A stretch of 64,000 nucleotides of DNA from Sphagnum compactum. Lineage: Eukaryota; Bryophyta; Sphagnopsida; Sphagnales. Numbering within the stretch: position 1 is the stretch's first letter; each line of letters begins with the position of its first letter. Under the pieces are notes generated by a model. The model did not search any database. It worked only from the letters and a program-made list of their open reading frames with translations, and was not told the origin of the DNA. The DNA is taken from the NCBI GenBank assembly GCA_965153455.1, contig OZ234493.1, positions 7,306,213 to 7,370,212 of the forward strand, in the 5' to 3' direction. The position numbers were made by a program, and so were the translations under genes. This document shows positions 48,401-61,755 of the stretch, one piece after another.

Positions 48401-51400
48401 GATTTATTACATTCTATAAGCATGCCATTAAAAAAATTGTCACATTTTTCTACATCTAAGGTTAATAAATAATTGTCACATGTTTTTTCATCTAAGGTAA
48501 AATTGTCTCCATCCATAATAGCAAGAATTCTTGTACCCACAATTTTGGATGAAATATAGTAATCAAGTTGTGTGAAATTGTGATTTTGACATTAACTTTG
48601 TATAGGGTATTGGCATGTAACCTAGGAAGGGTCCAGACCTACGAGGTTTAAATTTCAATCAAATCCTTACTAACACAAATAAATTACACAAACCAAATCA
48701 CACAACACCTGTACATTCTACAAAACATTCAAAATACAAGAGATGAAACATACATGTTTTTAGGGTAGGATGACACACATGTTTAAAGTTTGGTCCTTAT
48801 ATTGAGTCTTTTTTTATTTATTTAGGTTAAAATTTTACTAAAGGTGCAATATAAATTAGGAAATTTATATTGAAAAAATTAATTCAATTTTTAAAAAAAT
48901 GTTGTACAAGAATTTAATTGGAGGAAGGGGGTATTTAGAATTTTTTTTTTCAAATAATTTGTTATTGAATTGGGAGTTGCAAAGACCAAAACACCAATAT
49001 CCATCCATCTAGTCTTTTGCTTTGTTTTGTGTGTTTTGTTTTATTTTATCAAATTGAAATTTCCCAAACCATGTTGCCCCTAGTCACACTCTTGGTACTA
49101 TTGGAAAGCTTTCAATTAATAGGGGTGCAACCAAATTGTTTTGTAATGTTTAGACCGACAGTTTAAAAGTTATTAAAATTTGAAAATTTTCAATGAAAAT
49201 TCAATAAAATGAAAAATTATAGTGAGAATTGGGTCCCTACTTTTGGTACTTATGGAAAACCTTTTATAAGTAAGGTTGCTTGGAGGTGATTTCATATTTT
49301 TTAGACCCAAGTTGCATTCAATATTGAATTTTGAGCAAATGTTGGCATTATAAACAAATTAAAATTTAATAACATTTAAAATTTGGACTTTCAGTTTGAT
49401 AAGGTGTACCATTTTGCCCTTTCAAAATTCATCAATGGGACCATATGTGTTCAACAACACATACCACACTAATATTCACTATTTACGTATAGGGTTGAAC
49501 ATATATGAAGCCAAATTGAACCAGCCCCTACATTGGTGTGTTGGGCGAGTCTCCAACCCTCACTTGATTTTCAAACAAGTTCTCAATTTGATTCTCGAAA
49601 TGAAAATTGGTTGAAATTTGTACATGTGAAAATCAAATAGAAAATTGAATCCAAGTTCTCATATGCACAAAAACCAATCATGAAAACCACCTCCAATGTT
49701 TTTTTAAAAAACATTTGGAGAATTGGACAAATACTCTCCTAAAACCTAAATCCAATTCTCAAGGTAGGGATACACCTAAGTTTCCTAAATAGGAGGCAAC
49801 ATAAACAAGCAAGGCCTAGCAAGCAACACAAGTAAAGTATCATTCATGAAAGCCATTGTGCCCCTACCTCATTACTACAACATTTTTCTTCATTAAATTC
49901 TCATGCTCCCCCCTTCCCTTACCCCCCACCTAGGTTCACACTATTGATCGTTCATAATTCTTAACAACCATCTCCCCTCCGCAACAAAACAAACAACCTA
50001 CACAACTCACTAATGAGACTTCCCCCACCCCCACACACACAACTCTCTTTCAATCTAGTTGGGAATTTTAATTTAGAAAGGAAAGCAAATTAAAAAAAAG
50101 TTTTAGAAATAAAAATTCCCTTCCTTTCTTACTTCCTTGCAATCTACATTAAATAACCAGATTGGGATAACTAATATGTCTGAGAATCGAATAAAATGAA
50201 AAAAAAATAAAAAATTGATAACCAATCTGGTTCTCATTAACTGTAAAAACAATTATTTTCAAGAATCAATCCATATTTCATAGCATCTACTTGGTCTTGT
50301 TTGAACTTCAAAATTCCACAAACATGGTAACTTGCCCTTCCCACAATACAATATAACTTTTGCATCTAGTACCTATAATAGACGTTCAACAACAACATGA
50401 TCATAAACCAATGTTGTGGAATAAAATAATTGGTAAAAGGTTAGTTGCAGTGGTGAACTTGTACTATGTTTTGACCTTTATGTAATTTGTTCCTTTATTC
50501 ATGGCCCATAGAAGCCAACATTGTATACAATTGTCACATGTGCCTTGGGCTCCACATCTCTTTTATCCGTTGTTTTGCAACAAGAAGTCCACACTTTCCA
50601 AGAACAAAATAAAAGAGACCAATTCAATATACATGGAACAACCAATCCCTCTAACATAGGAAGTGCAACATTGGTGATCATGTCACATATATACAAAACG
50701 AAATATTGCAGCTATGCATAACCTTGTGCAATACCAACTTCACAACCCTTCATCCCTTAATATGTTTTGTGCACATCTAAGAAATTTCTACCCATGTGAC
50801 TTGTGAAACACAATAATATCAATTCAAGCAAAAGATAGGCCAAACATTGTCCATTTTTTTAGCACCCACTCTCCATGAAACCTATGGACATTGGAGGTTA
50901 TGCTTAGGAAAATAATCACATATGATTGTCCAACACCAGTGAACGCTAATCTATACACCTTTGTATTTCTTCGAATTTCACCTACTTTTAGAAAACCCGA
51001 TGACTTTTAATTTCCAATCAAGAGCGCCAAATCTTCAATTGATGTAATGTCCAACCCAACACTACAAAGTTGAGTGATCCTAGCTATAATGCATCATCAA
51101 CACATATAAATAATCTACAAATCATGTGTCAAATCTTGTTCCATTGCAATCCATGGCAATGATCCAACAAATCCTCACATTGCAATAATCTAAAATGTTT
51201 TTGTCCTAATGATTAAATTAACAATTGATTAAAAATCCAACCATATGATGTGAAAATTCTTATATTCTTTTTGTTATTTCCCATAACAAACATAAAAACC
51301 CTTCAAGACTTAAACACAAAAAGAAAATGGCACACCCATTTGTGATCACGTTGCTACTTTTGTTGCCTTTAAGAAACATGTGTCAAAGGTCAACCACAAA

Positions 51401-54400
51401 TATTATATGAACAAGGTAGCTAAAAAGGAAATTTATAGAAGCCATCAAGGGAAGGTCAAGATTGCCCAAGAATTGACACATTCTATGAAAGATAATGAAA
51501 AGGCCACAACAACCATGAAAAGGTCCCAAAAAAAGATACTAACAAGAACCTCATACAAAGGTTACAAAATAAACATTTATATTTACATAGGTTAGCATTC
51601 ATGTATAAATATATATGTACAAATGCATAAACAAAAATAAAATCTTCCTATGTACATTCAAAAGCCATATGTCATTCATGTACTATTCCCAAATGTCCTT
51701 CCCATTTTTAGTCTCTTGGAAAACTTTTGTTATTGCTACCAACTTCACTACAATGATCTAAAGGGAAAATCCATGGTCCATCTTGGAAGGATTTTCCCAA
51801 TGACTAAAAAAAAAATTCACAACCACAAAATCCCCTTTGCAAATGATCCCACTGTCAATCTCATTATTATGCTTATCAATGACAATTACAAAATTGAATT
51901 CATTTTATAACCTTTGGCATTTGGTTAGATCTAGATTTCGATATGAAGCTTTCAACAACTTCTTGGTGAAACTAAGGCCTATTCCATGTCACATCCATTT
52001 GTAATATGGTTTAGAATATTTCCACGTGTCACTGAGTGTTTGCAGTATGTGAATGCACTCATCTCCAAATGCGTTTTCTGCTATTAGTACTATGAATTTT
52101 GCCTTCTCTTTTGTCTCAGAGTATGGTGTTTGATTTAAATTTCCCATTTTGCCAAGATATGGCAATTTTTTGACCCCAACAAATAAACCCACCAAGTCAT
52201 TTTTCGTCTCATTATCCACAAGCATGCTATGAAAACCACTATTGAATGGCATTTTTTTCCACTCATAGTTTGTAAGATTTGTCATGTGCAAGTTGTTTTC
52301 TTTGAAATGATTCATACATCACATCCATGACAAAGTACATTTAGAAGCAAAAAATGATTTAGTGAAAATTGAAAATCAACAAATTGTTTAGAGATTATAT
52401 GTTTTTATTGTCTTGTGATAAGTTTAAATCATCACTTCGAAAGTTCTTCAAACATACACGTCTCTTCACATGCACCAAAACCTACCTATGAATCCTTGAT
52501 GTGCTTATTGTAGAAGACCTTTCATCTCAAAAGATGGTGCTTGATGTATGTTATAAGAAAATTTGAATCAAAATTTGCAACAAAAAAATTCATCAATATA
52601 CCACAAACAAAACACATTTAACACTTGCTAAGAATGAAAATAATATGCACTTTAGAAATAATCAACTCACAACCATAATAACATCTTATTCGTAAAACTC
52701 AAAGTTTAGTTAGTGGTGTAGATCATCACTTCAAAAGTTCTTCCAAAAGTCATGTCCATTCACTTGCACCAAAACAATGATTTACTCAATTATTCAAACC
52801 AAATTTCCTTATAAAACATCGATAATTCAAAGTACAACATTATGATAGAAATTTCAACATGTTCAATGTTTGATTATGAAAACTCAATTTTTTTTCACAA
52901 ACCATATAAATCCATTTCTATTTTTTAAAAGAGCTACAATAAGCATAGGATGTTTTTCTTAATGTTCAAGAAATACATCACAAAACATGCACATTTCTAA
53001 ATAATTATACCTTGCAATAATACCTATTCACAATTTGTTTGTACACTATGTAGATCTTTTACATTACAATAGTATGTAGCAATAGTACTTGCTTTACAAT
53101 GTTTATTCTTGAGTGATAGGAGCTTTAACCAATTCCCTTTGTAAACTTTTATACCAATATATATGTGTTTAGTTGCTAATTTGGATTATTGGTAATTTAA
53201 TGTATGTGGTGTACACATGTCTCCATGTTGGACAATTTACTCATGCTACAATACTTAAGTTGTAGTGTATTTTTAGAAAAAGATGTCAAACATTATGTAC
53301 AACATATTAAAGAGGTTAACAAGTAGTAGTTGTCATCTTGTAAATAATCAACAATTTCCAACCTAAATAAGTAACTGTACATCTCATCAATTTCATTAAT
53401 ACTTTGTTTTAATGAAAAGACTATCCAAAATTTTAACCTAACAAAACCCATTTTGAAGAGGCAAAAAGAGACGTACACAAAACATACAAGGAAGAAAAAA
53501 AGTTAGAAAGGAAGGCATGGTAGATTGATCATCACAAGAAGAAATTAGTGACAAGTTCTAGTGCTTTTGTTGTACATAAAGTTATTTCAGAATCGCCAAA
53601 TTTTGTATTTGAGTCTTGATCAAGTGATGAGAAGGAAGATTTAATGCCGTGAACAATTTTGTGTGACAAGGCTTGCTTCCAAACCCAATACAAAACTCTT
53701 GAAAGCATTTGTTAACCTGGAAATTGGTTGTAATTTATAATCTGATCTTTTTTATTTCTTCAATTTCATGTTTTTTACATGTTTAAAAGTTTTATACATT
53801 GAACTTTTATTTTCAAAAAGTGACTAAGAGATAGCTTAGGATTTTGGTCATTTTTTATTTTCAAAAGTTGCAAAATTTAGGGAATTTTAATCATCTTCAA
53901 GAAATGTTTTTAATTGGTTGCAAGACATAACAATGAATATGTCTATAATTAGCTTTTTCATGTATTGAATTTGTTATTTTTGGCATTCTAATACATATTA
54001 TTTATTTGTAATACCTTACAATCTTCTGTTGTGAATGATATTACTAGTAGTACTTTGATTTGTACAATTTTCTTAAAATCATCACAATACATGATCAATA
54101 ATTTAATGTTTCTTTAGTTAGGGGTTTCAATTAACTTCTACTCAATTGATTACTTCTCTTTGTGTGTTCAGTATGACATCTATATTGTCATAATTAGAAA
54201 TCAAGGTTAACTTTGCATAAGTTCTTGAGATCAAATAGTGTTTATAAAAACACTTGCATAATTCAAATTTGGCTTCCTTTCTTGTTAAAGTGAAGCATAC
54301 ATAGATAGTTCATGCATCTCATTATTTCTCATGCTTAGACCTTTGCTTATGAATGGGTAAACCAAAAATGAATTCATAACTACCTTGTGGTGACTTGCAA

Positions 54401-54418
54401 AAGCTGGACCTTTTGTTA
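45490..54418. other. Long gene-poor AT-rich region
   Basis: No recognisable gene. Coding-like but unidentified frames lie at 46097-46399 (plus) and 51989-52315 (minus; a 108-residue frame with no known family). A second copy of a dispersed repeat lies at 49005-49345. The rest is AT-rich with short homopolymers. Confidence 0.45.
49005..49345. repeat. Dispersed repeat copy, related to 33090-33420
   Basis: Same orientation and word order as 33090-33420: CCCAAACCA, CACTCTTGGTA, GGAAAGC, GGGGTGCAACC in place of GAGGTGAACT, TGTTTAGACC, and GCTTGGAGGTGATTT. Confidence 0.6.
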
Positions 54419-55240
54419 TCATCCAATATGTATGTGAAATAAATGAAAATTGTGAAAAGACACAAAAGGTATGGAATAAATTAAAAAAAAGAAAAACACA
54501 ATGAGGATATGAAGCAAAAATAGATCACAAAAAACAAGAAAATTACAAAGGAAATAAAAAGACGATAAACGAATGTGGAATAAATGAAAGATTAATGGTA
54601 AATAAAAATGAAAACAAGAAAAGAAAAAGAAAAAGATGAAAAATATTCTAAAAATACAATAAGTGGAGAAAAAATGAAACAACAATGAATATAAATGAAA
54701 GTGTGAAGTAAAAAATAAATAAAAAAGGCAAAAAAATAACCCAAAAAATAAAAAGTTCATAAATGAAAATAGGAAAAATAAAATGATAATGAATACAAAT
54801 GAAAATATGAAACAAGAAATAAATAACAAAGGCTAAAAAATACCCAAAAAAAAAGAATAATAAATAAATGTAGATGTCAAAATTATATCAAGAAAAAACA
54901 TCTAAATGAAGATGATGACAAAAAGACAATTAAAATGATCATAATGATAATGTTGAAATGCATCAAATACAAAAAGGAAAAAAAATTACCCAAAAAATAA
55001 AGAAACAATAAATACACATCCAAATCATGATAATAATAATACATATAATGATGATAATGATAAAATATACCATGATAATTGTTTTGATGATAAAAAATAA
55101 TATTAATAATGATAAAGTAGATTTTGATAATGATAATAATGATGATGATAAACTACATAACATATTTATGCCATACATTAATGAAAATGTCAGTAAAATA
55201 TGTTTCAATTTTTTTGATAAATACATGTGAAATAAAACAT
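54419..55240. repeat. Degenerate simple-sequence region (AAAT/GATAAT-rich)
   Basis: The first part has an imperfect repeat of about 115 bp containing AATGA(A/T)(T/A)A(T/C)AAATGAAA, AAATAAATAA and AAAAAATA(A)CCCAAAAAA, near 54680 and 54790. The second part (55025-55160) is a run of ATAATGATGATAATGATA words. The open frames are compositional. Confidence 0.75.
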
Positions 55241-55350
55241 TTTCGAAATGTAATTTTTTGTTTGTGTGGTCAAAATAAAATTAACAAAAATATTAAGAAA
55301 TGTAAAATTGAAAAAAATCCAAATTCAAATCTTGGAAATCTTTATTACTA

Positions 55351-58300
55351 TTGAATATTTCTCAACATGTCAACCACGGTGAAACTAAGGTTCCTGAACA
55401 ATTATATGAAGATACACAGCATATTTACCCAAAATTAAAATGTTTACTTCTATGTAAAATAGGGATGTTAAATTTAGAAAAAACTTTTAATATTTGTAAA
55501 CCATGTAATTTTAGTATTAAAAAAGGTAAACTACCAATTTTTTCTTTAACTAATAGTATGTGGATTGGGAAAGTACCTACATTTCTACCTAAATTGACTA
55601 TTGTCAAAGAAGCTTTAATTGCACAATCTCGTTGTTGTGTTATTTTTATAAAACTTCGATATGCAAACAACACAATTATTGGGCAACAAACATTAAAAAA
55701 GAAATCTTGTTAGTTTTCTCAAGACCCAATACTTAAAGTTGAATTGATTAAAAGTGCTAGTGATTATGACAATGATATTGAAATATGTATTAACACATCC
55801 AATGAAAACAATGTAAAATAAAGAATTTGATTTCAAATCAAATCAAACATTTAGCACTAAATATCTTGTGTGTCATACAAGTAAACAAAAAGATGTATAT
55901 GACATATCAAAGTTATTTATGTCCATGCATGAAAATGATATGCATGATCATACAAATGAACAACATTATGGAATAATCAAAATTTTAAAAGCCTTTAATC
56001 TAGAAAATAGTATCAAGGCATTCAAATATCTACATAAGAATTATTTGAACATAGAAGTTTAATCAACCAATAATAATTTGAATGATTTTTCCAATGGGAC
56101 TAATAATACATGTGAGAAATTTATTTATTTATTTATTTATTTTAATGAACGAAAGGATGAAAATGTTCTTTTTGACATGATAGCTAATATTCATAATATT
56201 CTTTCACCAATATTAACCAATACTCAAAACTCAATTTGAACTAAAGTGCTTCTTATGTTCAATTTGAATTATTTGCAAATTAAAACATTTGATGAGTTCA
56301 TAATTGACCACCTATCTAAAATTCTTCAAGGAAAATAAATAAATAGATTATATATATATATGTATATATATATATATAGGCAATGTTGCTGGAATTGGAA
56401 AAAATCAAATTATCAAAGCTATAATTGAATATTTTTAAAAACGAAATTTACATGACATGTTAAGAGTTTTAGCTTTCATTGCAGGTGTAGCTTTGTTAAT
56501 AGGTGAACTTACAATACATTCTTGGATAGGTTTATCAATTGATTGAAATGTTGACTCTTGAAATCTAAAAAAATAAAAGGATGATTGGTCAAAAATTCAT
56601 ATTTGATTATTGATGATGTTTCAATGGTGGGTTGTACTATGTTAGCAGATATACATTTTAAATTTAAAAAGTTAAAATCTTCACCACTTCAACCTTTTGG
56701 TGGATTAAATATTATTTTTTAGGAGACTATATGCAATTTCCACCTATAAATGACACACCTTTGTATATAACCAATAGTAAACCTACATTGTTTTTCACAA
56801 AACAAACACAAAAGAAAATTATTGGCAAAAGTGTATGGGAGAATCATGTAACGCCAAAGACGAATATTTTGACACAACAAATGCAACAAAATAACAACAT
56901 TCAATATGCTCAATTATTCAATAATTTACATGAAAATAAAATCATTAAAAATGATTTTTCATTGCTTAAATCTTGATTTTTGTCAAAATTACAATTTAAT
57001 TTGTTTAAACACCCTTGGAATGAGATTACACACATTTTTATTCAAAATGAATTGACAGACATGATTAACCATCACATGATTGAATATAATTCACACAGAG
57101 AAAGTCGTATATGTTATATAATTGTTGTGGAAGATACATATAAAAACAAACCTTTATGTGAAGACATACAATTCAACATAAGACAATGTGTTTCAAGCTC
57201 AACTCTAATAATTTGTATTCATTCGTAAAGTTATATAAAGGCATGAAAGTCATGCTCATTGAAATTTTATATCCTAAATTTGGACTCGTTAATGGGACAA
57301 TAGGCATCGTTTATGAAATTGTGATAGATGATTCTGTAAAAAAAATAGAAGTTCAACTTTCATAGAACTTCTTTTTATATGTAATTGAAGATTTCAACAC
57401 ATTCATTAGTAAACATTCTAATTTAAGGGACATAAATCTCAATGGTTTTCTCAAAAACATCATTCCTATAATCCCTATTTCTCGAAGCTTCAATTATCAA
57501 TATGATATGGATGGACCTAAAGATATTATAAAAAATTATATTAAACATGAACAAATTCCATTAAATCCAACCTTTTGCTTAATAGATTAAAAAGGACAAG
57601 GCCAAACATTTGATAAACTTATTGTTGATTTATATAAACCACCATACCACATGGCATTAAATATGCACAACATGTATGCCATTTTTTCTCGTTTATGAAG
57701 GGCTTGTAATCTTACAAGATATTCAACTTGAAGATATTCAAAACATTACTTTTTGAAAAAGTGCCATGAAATACATGTTGCCACAAATTACTTTTGAAAA
57801 AAAATTAAAATCATCCATGACTCCACAACCAAATCCAATGGAATCAAACACATTCAAAACACATCCCCCAAATATTTAAAAAACTAATTTCCATGCAAAG
57901 AAAAAGGAAAAACATTATTCAACATTTGTACAACTAAATAATGAAAATCAATATTGGCATGAAGACTTATTGTTATTTGAAGATGATGAAAATACACTTA
58001 TAAACAATACATCATGGTTAGGGTCACAACACATGGATGTTACAATGAAAATATTATATGAAACAAAATTACAACATCAAGGATATGAATTTCATCAATA
58101 TTCACTATATTGAATGGAAGTAAGAATTTTGAAAAAAAATGCCTCCAATATCTCCATATGAATATGAACCATTGGATTTTAGCATCCTTAGACCCTATAA
58201 ACACACATACACTATGTATTTTGTATGATTCAGAAACTCCTTATGATAGAATAATTTGTGAAAATACAACATTGAAAATAAGTAAATTGTTAAATATTGA

Positions 58301-58500
58301 TAATTTAAATTACATCTATGCAACAACTTGATCAATCATCATGTGGTCTATTTGTTATTGATTATCTATTAGCATTGCATTTAATCTTAATGTAGAATAA
58401 TCAAAGTATGCGTGCGATCTCTAAAATGAAACAAGATTTGAAAAATCGCTTGAATGCCAAATACATAACTCCTTTTTCAAAATATGACATATTGAAAATA
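55351..58500 (+). pseudogene. Helitron-type Pif1 helicase with Ulp1 (C48) protease-like tail, degenerate
   Basis: Plus-strand relic in several frames. 55440-55680 resembles the DUF6570 segment that precedes the Rep region in Helitron proteins (CKPCNFSIKKGKLPIFSL, then NSMWIGKVP). The HUH Rep motif itself was not found, so that part is deleted or decayed. The Pif1/RecD2 helicase follows. Its Walker A counterpart is GNVAGIGKN at 56379-56405, where the usual Thr and Ser are changed. Walker B is LIIDDVSMVG near 56605. GDYMQFPPI follows after a frameshift near 56720. GMKVMLIEILYPKFGLVNG-type wording is near 57240, and KGQGQTFDKLIVDL near 57590. After it (58010-58480) come SWLGSQHMDVTMKIL, MNHWILASLD, ILYDSETP and, in another frame, QQLDQSSCGLFVIDYL. 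These supply the His, Asp, Gln and Cys of a C48 peptidase. A TA repeat interrupts the helicase just before Walker A. Multiple stops and frameshifts make it inactive. Confidence 0.82.
56347..56378. repeat. (TA)n microsatellite inside the helicase relic
   Basis: TATATA tracts with one TG interruption occupy the place of the residues just before the Walker A loop. Confidence 0.9.
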
Positions 58501-59664
58501 TTGTTTTACAAAAAAAACATTGAAAGCACTCTTTTCACCACAAAAATGTAAGCCTTTAGTTTTCTTGCTTTAGTTTTTTTTTTGAAGTTCAATATTCTTT
58601 GTAGACTTTCATGATAATTTATTTAGAAACTCATTTTTAGGAACCTTACCATAGTCTTAAGTCTCGAAAGGATTAACATTGTGTATAGTTTTTTCACCCT
58701 AAATAGGTAACCCAATACAAAAAAAAGGCTTGGGCAAAAAAAAAGTTGGTGTTCAACTTGATAGGCATGGTGCAATTAGATGTGTAAAAAGTTGAACCAT
58801 TGTAATCTCACACAACTAAATTCTCTTCACAATTTTTATTTATTTTTTATAACTCCTATTTTTAAAAAAAAGGGTTGAACATTTTTTCATCCTTATACTA
58901 TTGTTGTTTTTTACATGTTGCACTCACTAATTATGTGATTAATTTTGCAAATGAATCAATATTTTGAAACTAGTGTGCCCAACAATCAGGTCGTCGAGAT
59001 CAACCAACCATCACATTGGGAACTTACTTGGACGAGAAAGTGGATGAGATTGAGTAAAAATGAGATTGAGTACTTTGTTCCTATGCTTTAGAACTTTTTT
59101 TTTGGCAAGATTTTTGCGATATATATGTTGGTGGTGTTCACCCAATGTTGGGGTATTTGTTTGAGTTTTTAAAGTAAAAAATGTTATAAGATGTAAAAGA
59201 CAAGACCTCTTGGGGTTTGACCTCAAGACCTTATCAAGGTCAAGTTTCCATATTTGTTTAACATTCCTATGAAGTCCCCAATCTAATAACATGTTGTGAA
59301 AAAAAGAATTATATTGTTATTTGGAGCCTTTTGGTTCAATGTCTTTTTGTTCCCAATGGCTATTACTTGCACTAAACCAATTAGGGTTTCAAACCCATGA
59401 GGTAACTCCCATAACCATGGTCAAGTAGTCGTGGACCAATTAGGTTGTAGGAAATGTGATTACTTTAATCACATACAAGGAACTTTTTGAATTCCTTTTT
59501 TTATATTCTACATACACTCCTCTCATTACCATTGTTTTGACATGTTATATATTCTTAATGTCATTATACATCTTTCCGTCCTTCCTTCCCCCTCTATCCA
59601 TATCTTATTTAAAATTCAATAATGAAAAAATTTGGATAGAATGAATGAGAATGCGTAAATTGGT
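58501..59664. other. Non-coding DNA between the helicase relic and the candidate Helitron end
   Basis: No protein-like frame is recognisable. If the terminus at 59665-59688 belongs to the helicase relic, this would be the 3' non-coding part of the element. Confidence 0.4.
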
Positions 59665-59688
59665 TGTGCGTAGCACATGGAGCCCTAG
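59665..59688 (+). mobile_element. Candidate Helitron 3' terminus
   Basis: A 5-bp perfect stem (TGTGC, loop GTA, GCACA) is followed after 7 nt by CTAG, and the next base is T. Helitrons typically end with a short hairpin 10-12 nt before a CTRR terminus and insert between A and T. It lies about 1.2 kb downstream of the helicase relic on the same strand. The stem is short, so chance is possible. Confidence 0.35.
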
Positions 59689-60363
59689 TAAAAAAATAGC
59701 GATAAATAAGATTTATCTAAATTATTAAAATTAAGAAAATTCAACCAAAATAAAATCAGAGTCCAAATGTGGCAAAAACATTTATTTATTGATAGTGGTA
59801 TCTAAAGGAACACTTCTTGAATGTCAATTTTTTTTTTTTGGGGCACATAGGCAAATTCTATCCTGCACTTTGGGGCAGAAATTGGGCATCTCATGAAATG
59901 TTTTCATCTTGGGTGAAAGTGAATTGGGCAGCTTAAATATTTCTCCTTGCTGAAAAATGGGTTTTAGACATGAGTAGTGTTTGGGGGCCTGGGCCCCTCA
60001 TTTACCTTTTTTTTAATGTATTTTAAACTTTTTAGTGGATTTTAGTGTACTAATATAGGGAGGTTGTTGAATAGGCTTGTGTGTAGGTGTGTAGAAAAAT
60101 GTTTTGGCCAATAAAAATTGCTGATTTGGTGGTCTGAATTATTTTTTCCTTTAGTTGTCTTAAGTGGACTAAGAGTTAAATGTGTAAATAGGGTTTGCTA
60201 AATTTGAGAGAATTTTTAAAGGACCAATGGATATGTTAGAAATGGACTATTATTATTTCCAATGTTCAAACAAAATAGGGTTGTGCGTAGGCACGAAGTT
60301 TCAATTTTCCCTGGCCAATAGAGTTATCAGGAAAGTCACGCGATTAGGGGGCGAGCGAGAACG

Positions 60364-60607
60364 GCCAGTTTCAAACATGTAACTGGGAATGAAAATTTTA
60401 CAAAACGAAAATAACTAGGACCCAAACTACATAGTTTTTCCACCCATTTTGGTGGTAAACCGAGTTTCATCCTGTGTATCCTTTTTGCCAGTTTCAAACA
60501 TGTAACTGGGAATGAAAATTTTACAAAACGAAATAACTAGGACCCAAACTAGTTTTTCCACCCATTTTGGTGGTAAACCGAGTTTCATCCTGTGTTTCCT
60601 TTTTTCC
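60364..60607. repeat. Near-perfect 123-bp tandem duplication
   Basis: Two consecutive copies begin GCCAGTTTCAAACATGTAAC and end GTTTCATCCTGTGT(A/T)TCCTTTTT. The second lacks a few bases (ACAT in CTACATAGTTTTT). It was a recent local duplication. Confidence 0.95.
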
Positions 60608-60684
60608 TAAACGCCTCCACTGCTACCACATATAGTTAGTTTCACTGCTCCTGCCTGTACAACTACTATAATTAATTACTGTGG

Positions 60685-60815
60685 AGCCCTTGTACATTAA
60701 ATGCTGAGTTTCAGCAGTTCATTCATTCTGAGATTTAATAAAAGTTCCTTCCTGTGCATGCAGGTACCACTGAGAGAGGGGATAGCGGGGGTGAAAGCAG
60801 GCCCAAAGGACACCT
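60685..60815. repeat. Dispersed repeat copy, related to 34490-34625
   Basis: See the partner copy: both carry CATTAAATGC, GAGTTTCAGCA, CTGAGAGAGGG/CTGAAAGAGGG and GGCCCAAAG in the same order. Confidence 0.7.
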
Positions 60816-61755
60816 TATCTCTTTAAAGGATAACTTTAACAGGGTTCTTGAATTTGATGGTCTGAATCTGTTTTCATTAGTTATCTTGAGTGAATTAATG
60901 GTTCAAAGTGGAATGACTATTTTTTTATAGATAGGGTTTTAACACAATAATTGTGCACTATATTTATTTATTTATTAAAATTTTTCATTCTCCACATCCC
61001 CTACCCACCTTTTTTTCTTTTTGGCTGTATGAATTGGCTGAGATTATTTTTTAAATAAAATAACTTAAAGAACAAATGCAGAACATAGAAATGAGGGGCA
61101 AAAAAACATTATAAAAATGAGAGAGGTTTAACTTCTAATTCATTTCCATGTCTTCAGCTCACCCACTATCCAATCACAATGAATTTGGCCAAATGAATAC
61201 AATCGGTTTTTGAGGTAATGTAAGTCACAATTGTTAACCTATTTTGTACTACTTTGTGACCTACTTTGTATTAGTAATAGTAATTTAACCTTAGTTTAGG
61301 TTAAATAATAAATGGCGTTGTTATTATTAACATCAATAAGTATGTTAATGGCAAGTATTGTCACTCTTTCTTTCATGAGAGATGGTGGGTTTGAAATTGG
61401 TGTGGGATAACAAAACATGCGTAGCATTTTTTTAAAAACAAATCAAAATCATGACATTTTTCTATGTAAAAAAACCACACAAGACATAAAAAGACAAAGG
61501 ATGGACATTATAAAAGCTTATTAGGGGTATTTAGCATCTCATGGTATGTCGCATAGGACTTCTCGGTAAATTGCTTAAGGACCTATTTAAGGTCACACTA
61601 TTACTAATACACCCAAGTGTTAAGGCTCCACTGGCCCTTATCCCTGGTAAAGCCCGACAGCCTTAGGCTTTTACCCTACTCTTTAACCAATCTTCAACCT
61701 AAGGTTATGTGTAAGTATGTCAAACTCACATCCCAAATGGGACATGTTAGGTTTT

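Larger units (their letters stand above)
59689..61755. other. Intergenic DNA with a duplication and a dispersed repeat copy
   Basis: Contains the 123-bp tandem duplication (60364-60607) and the partner of the 34490 repeat (60685-60815). No protein-like frame was seen. Confidence 0.5.

Noticed and set aside
51989-52315. 108-residue minus-strand frame with protein-like composition
   Set aside because: No recognisable motif and no flanking exons or splice sites; kept only as a note in the surrounding region.
54419-54829. 136-residue minus-strand Phe/Ile/Leu-rich frame
   Set aside because: It is the complement of an A-rich degenerate simple repeat; the hydrophobicity is an artefact.
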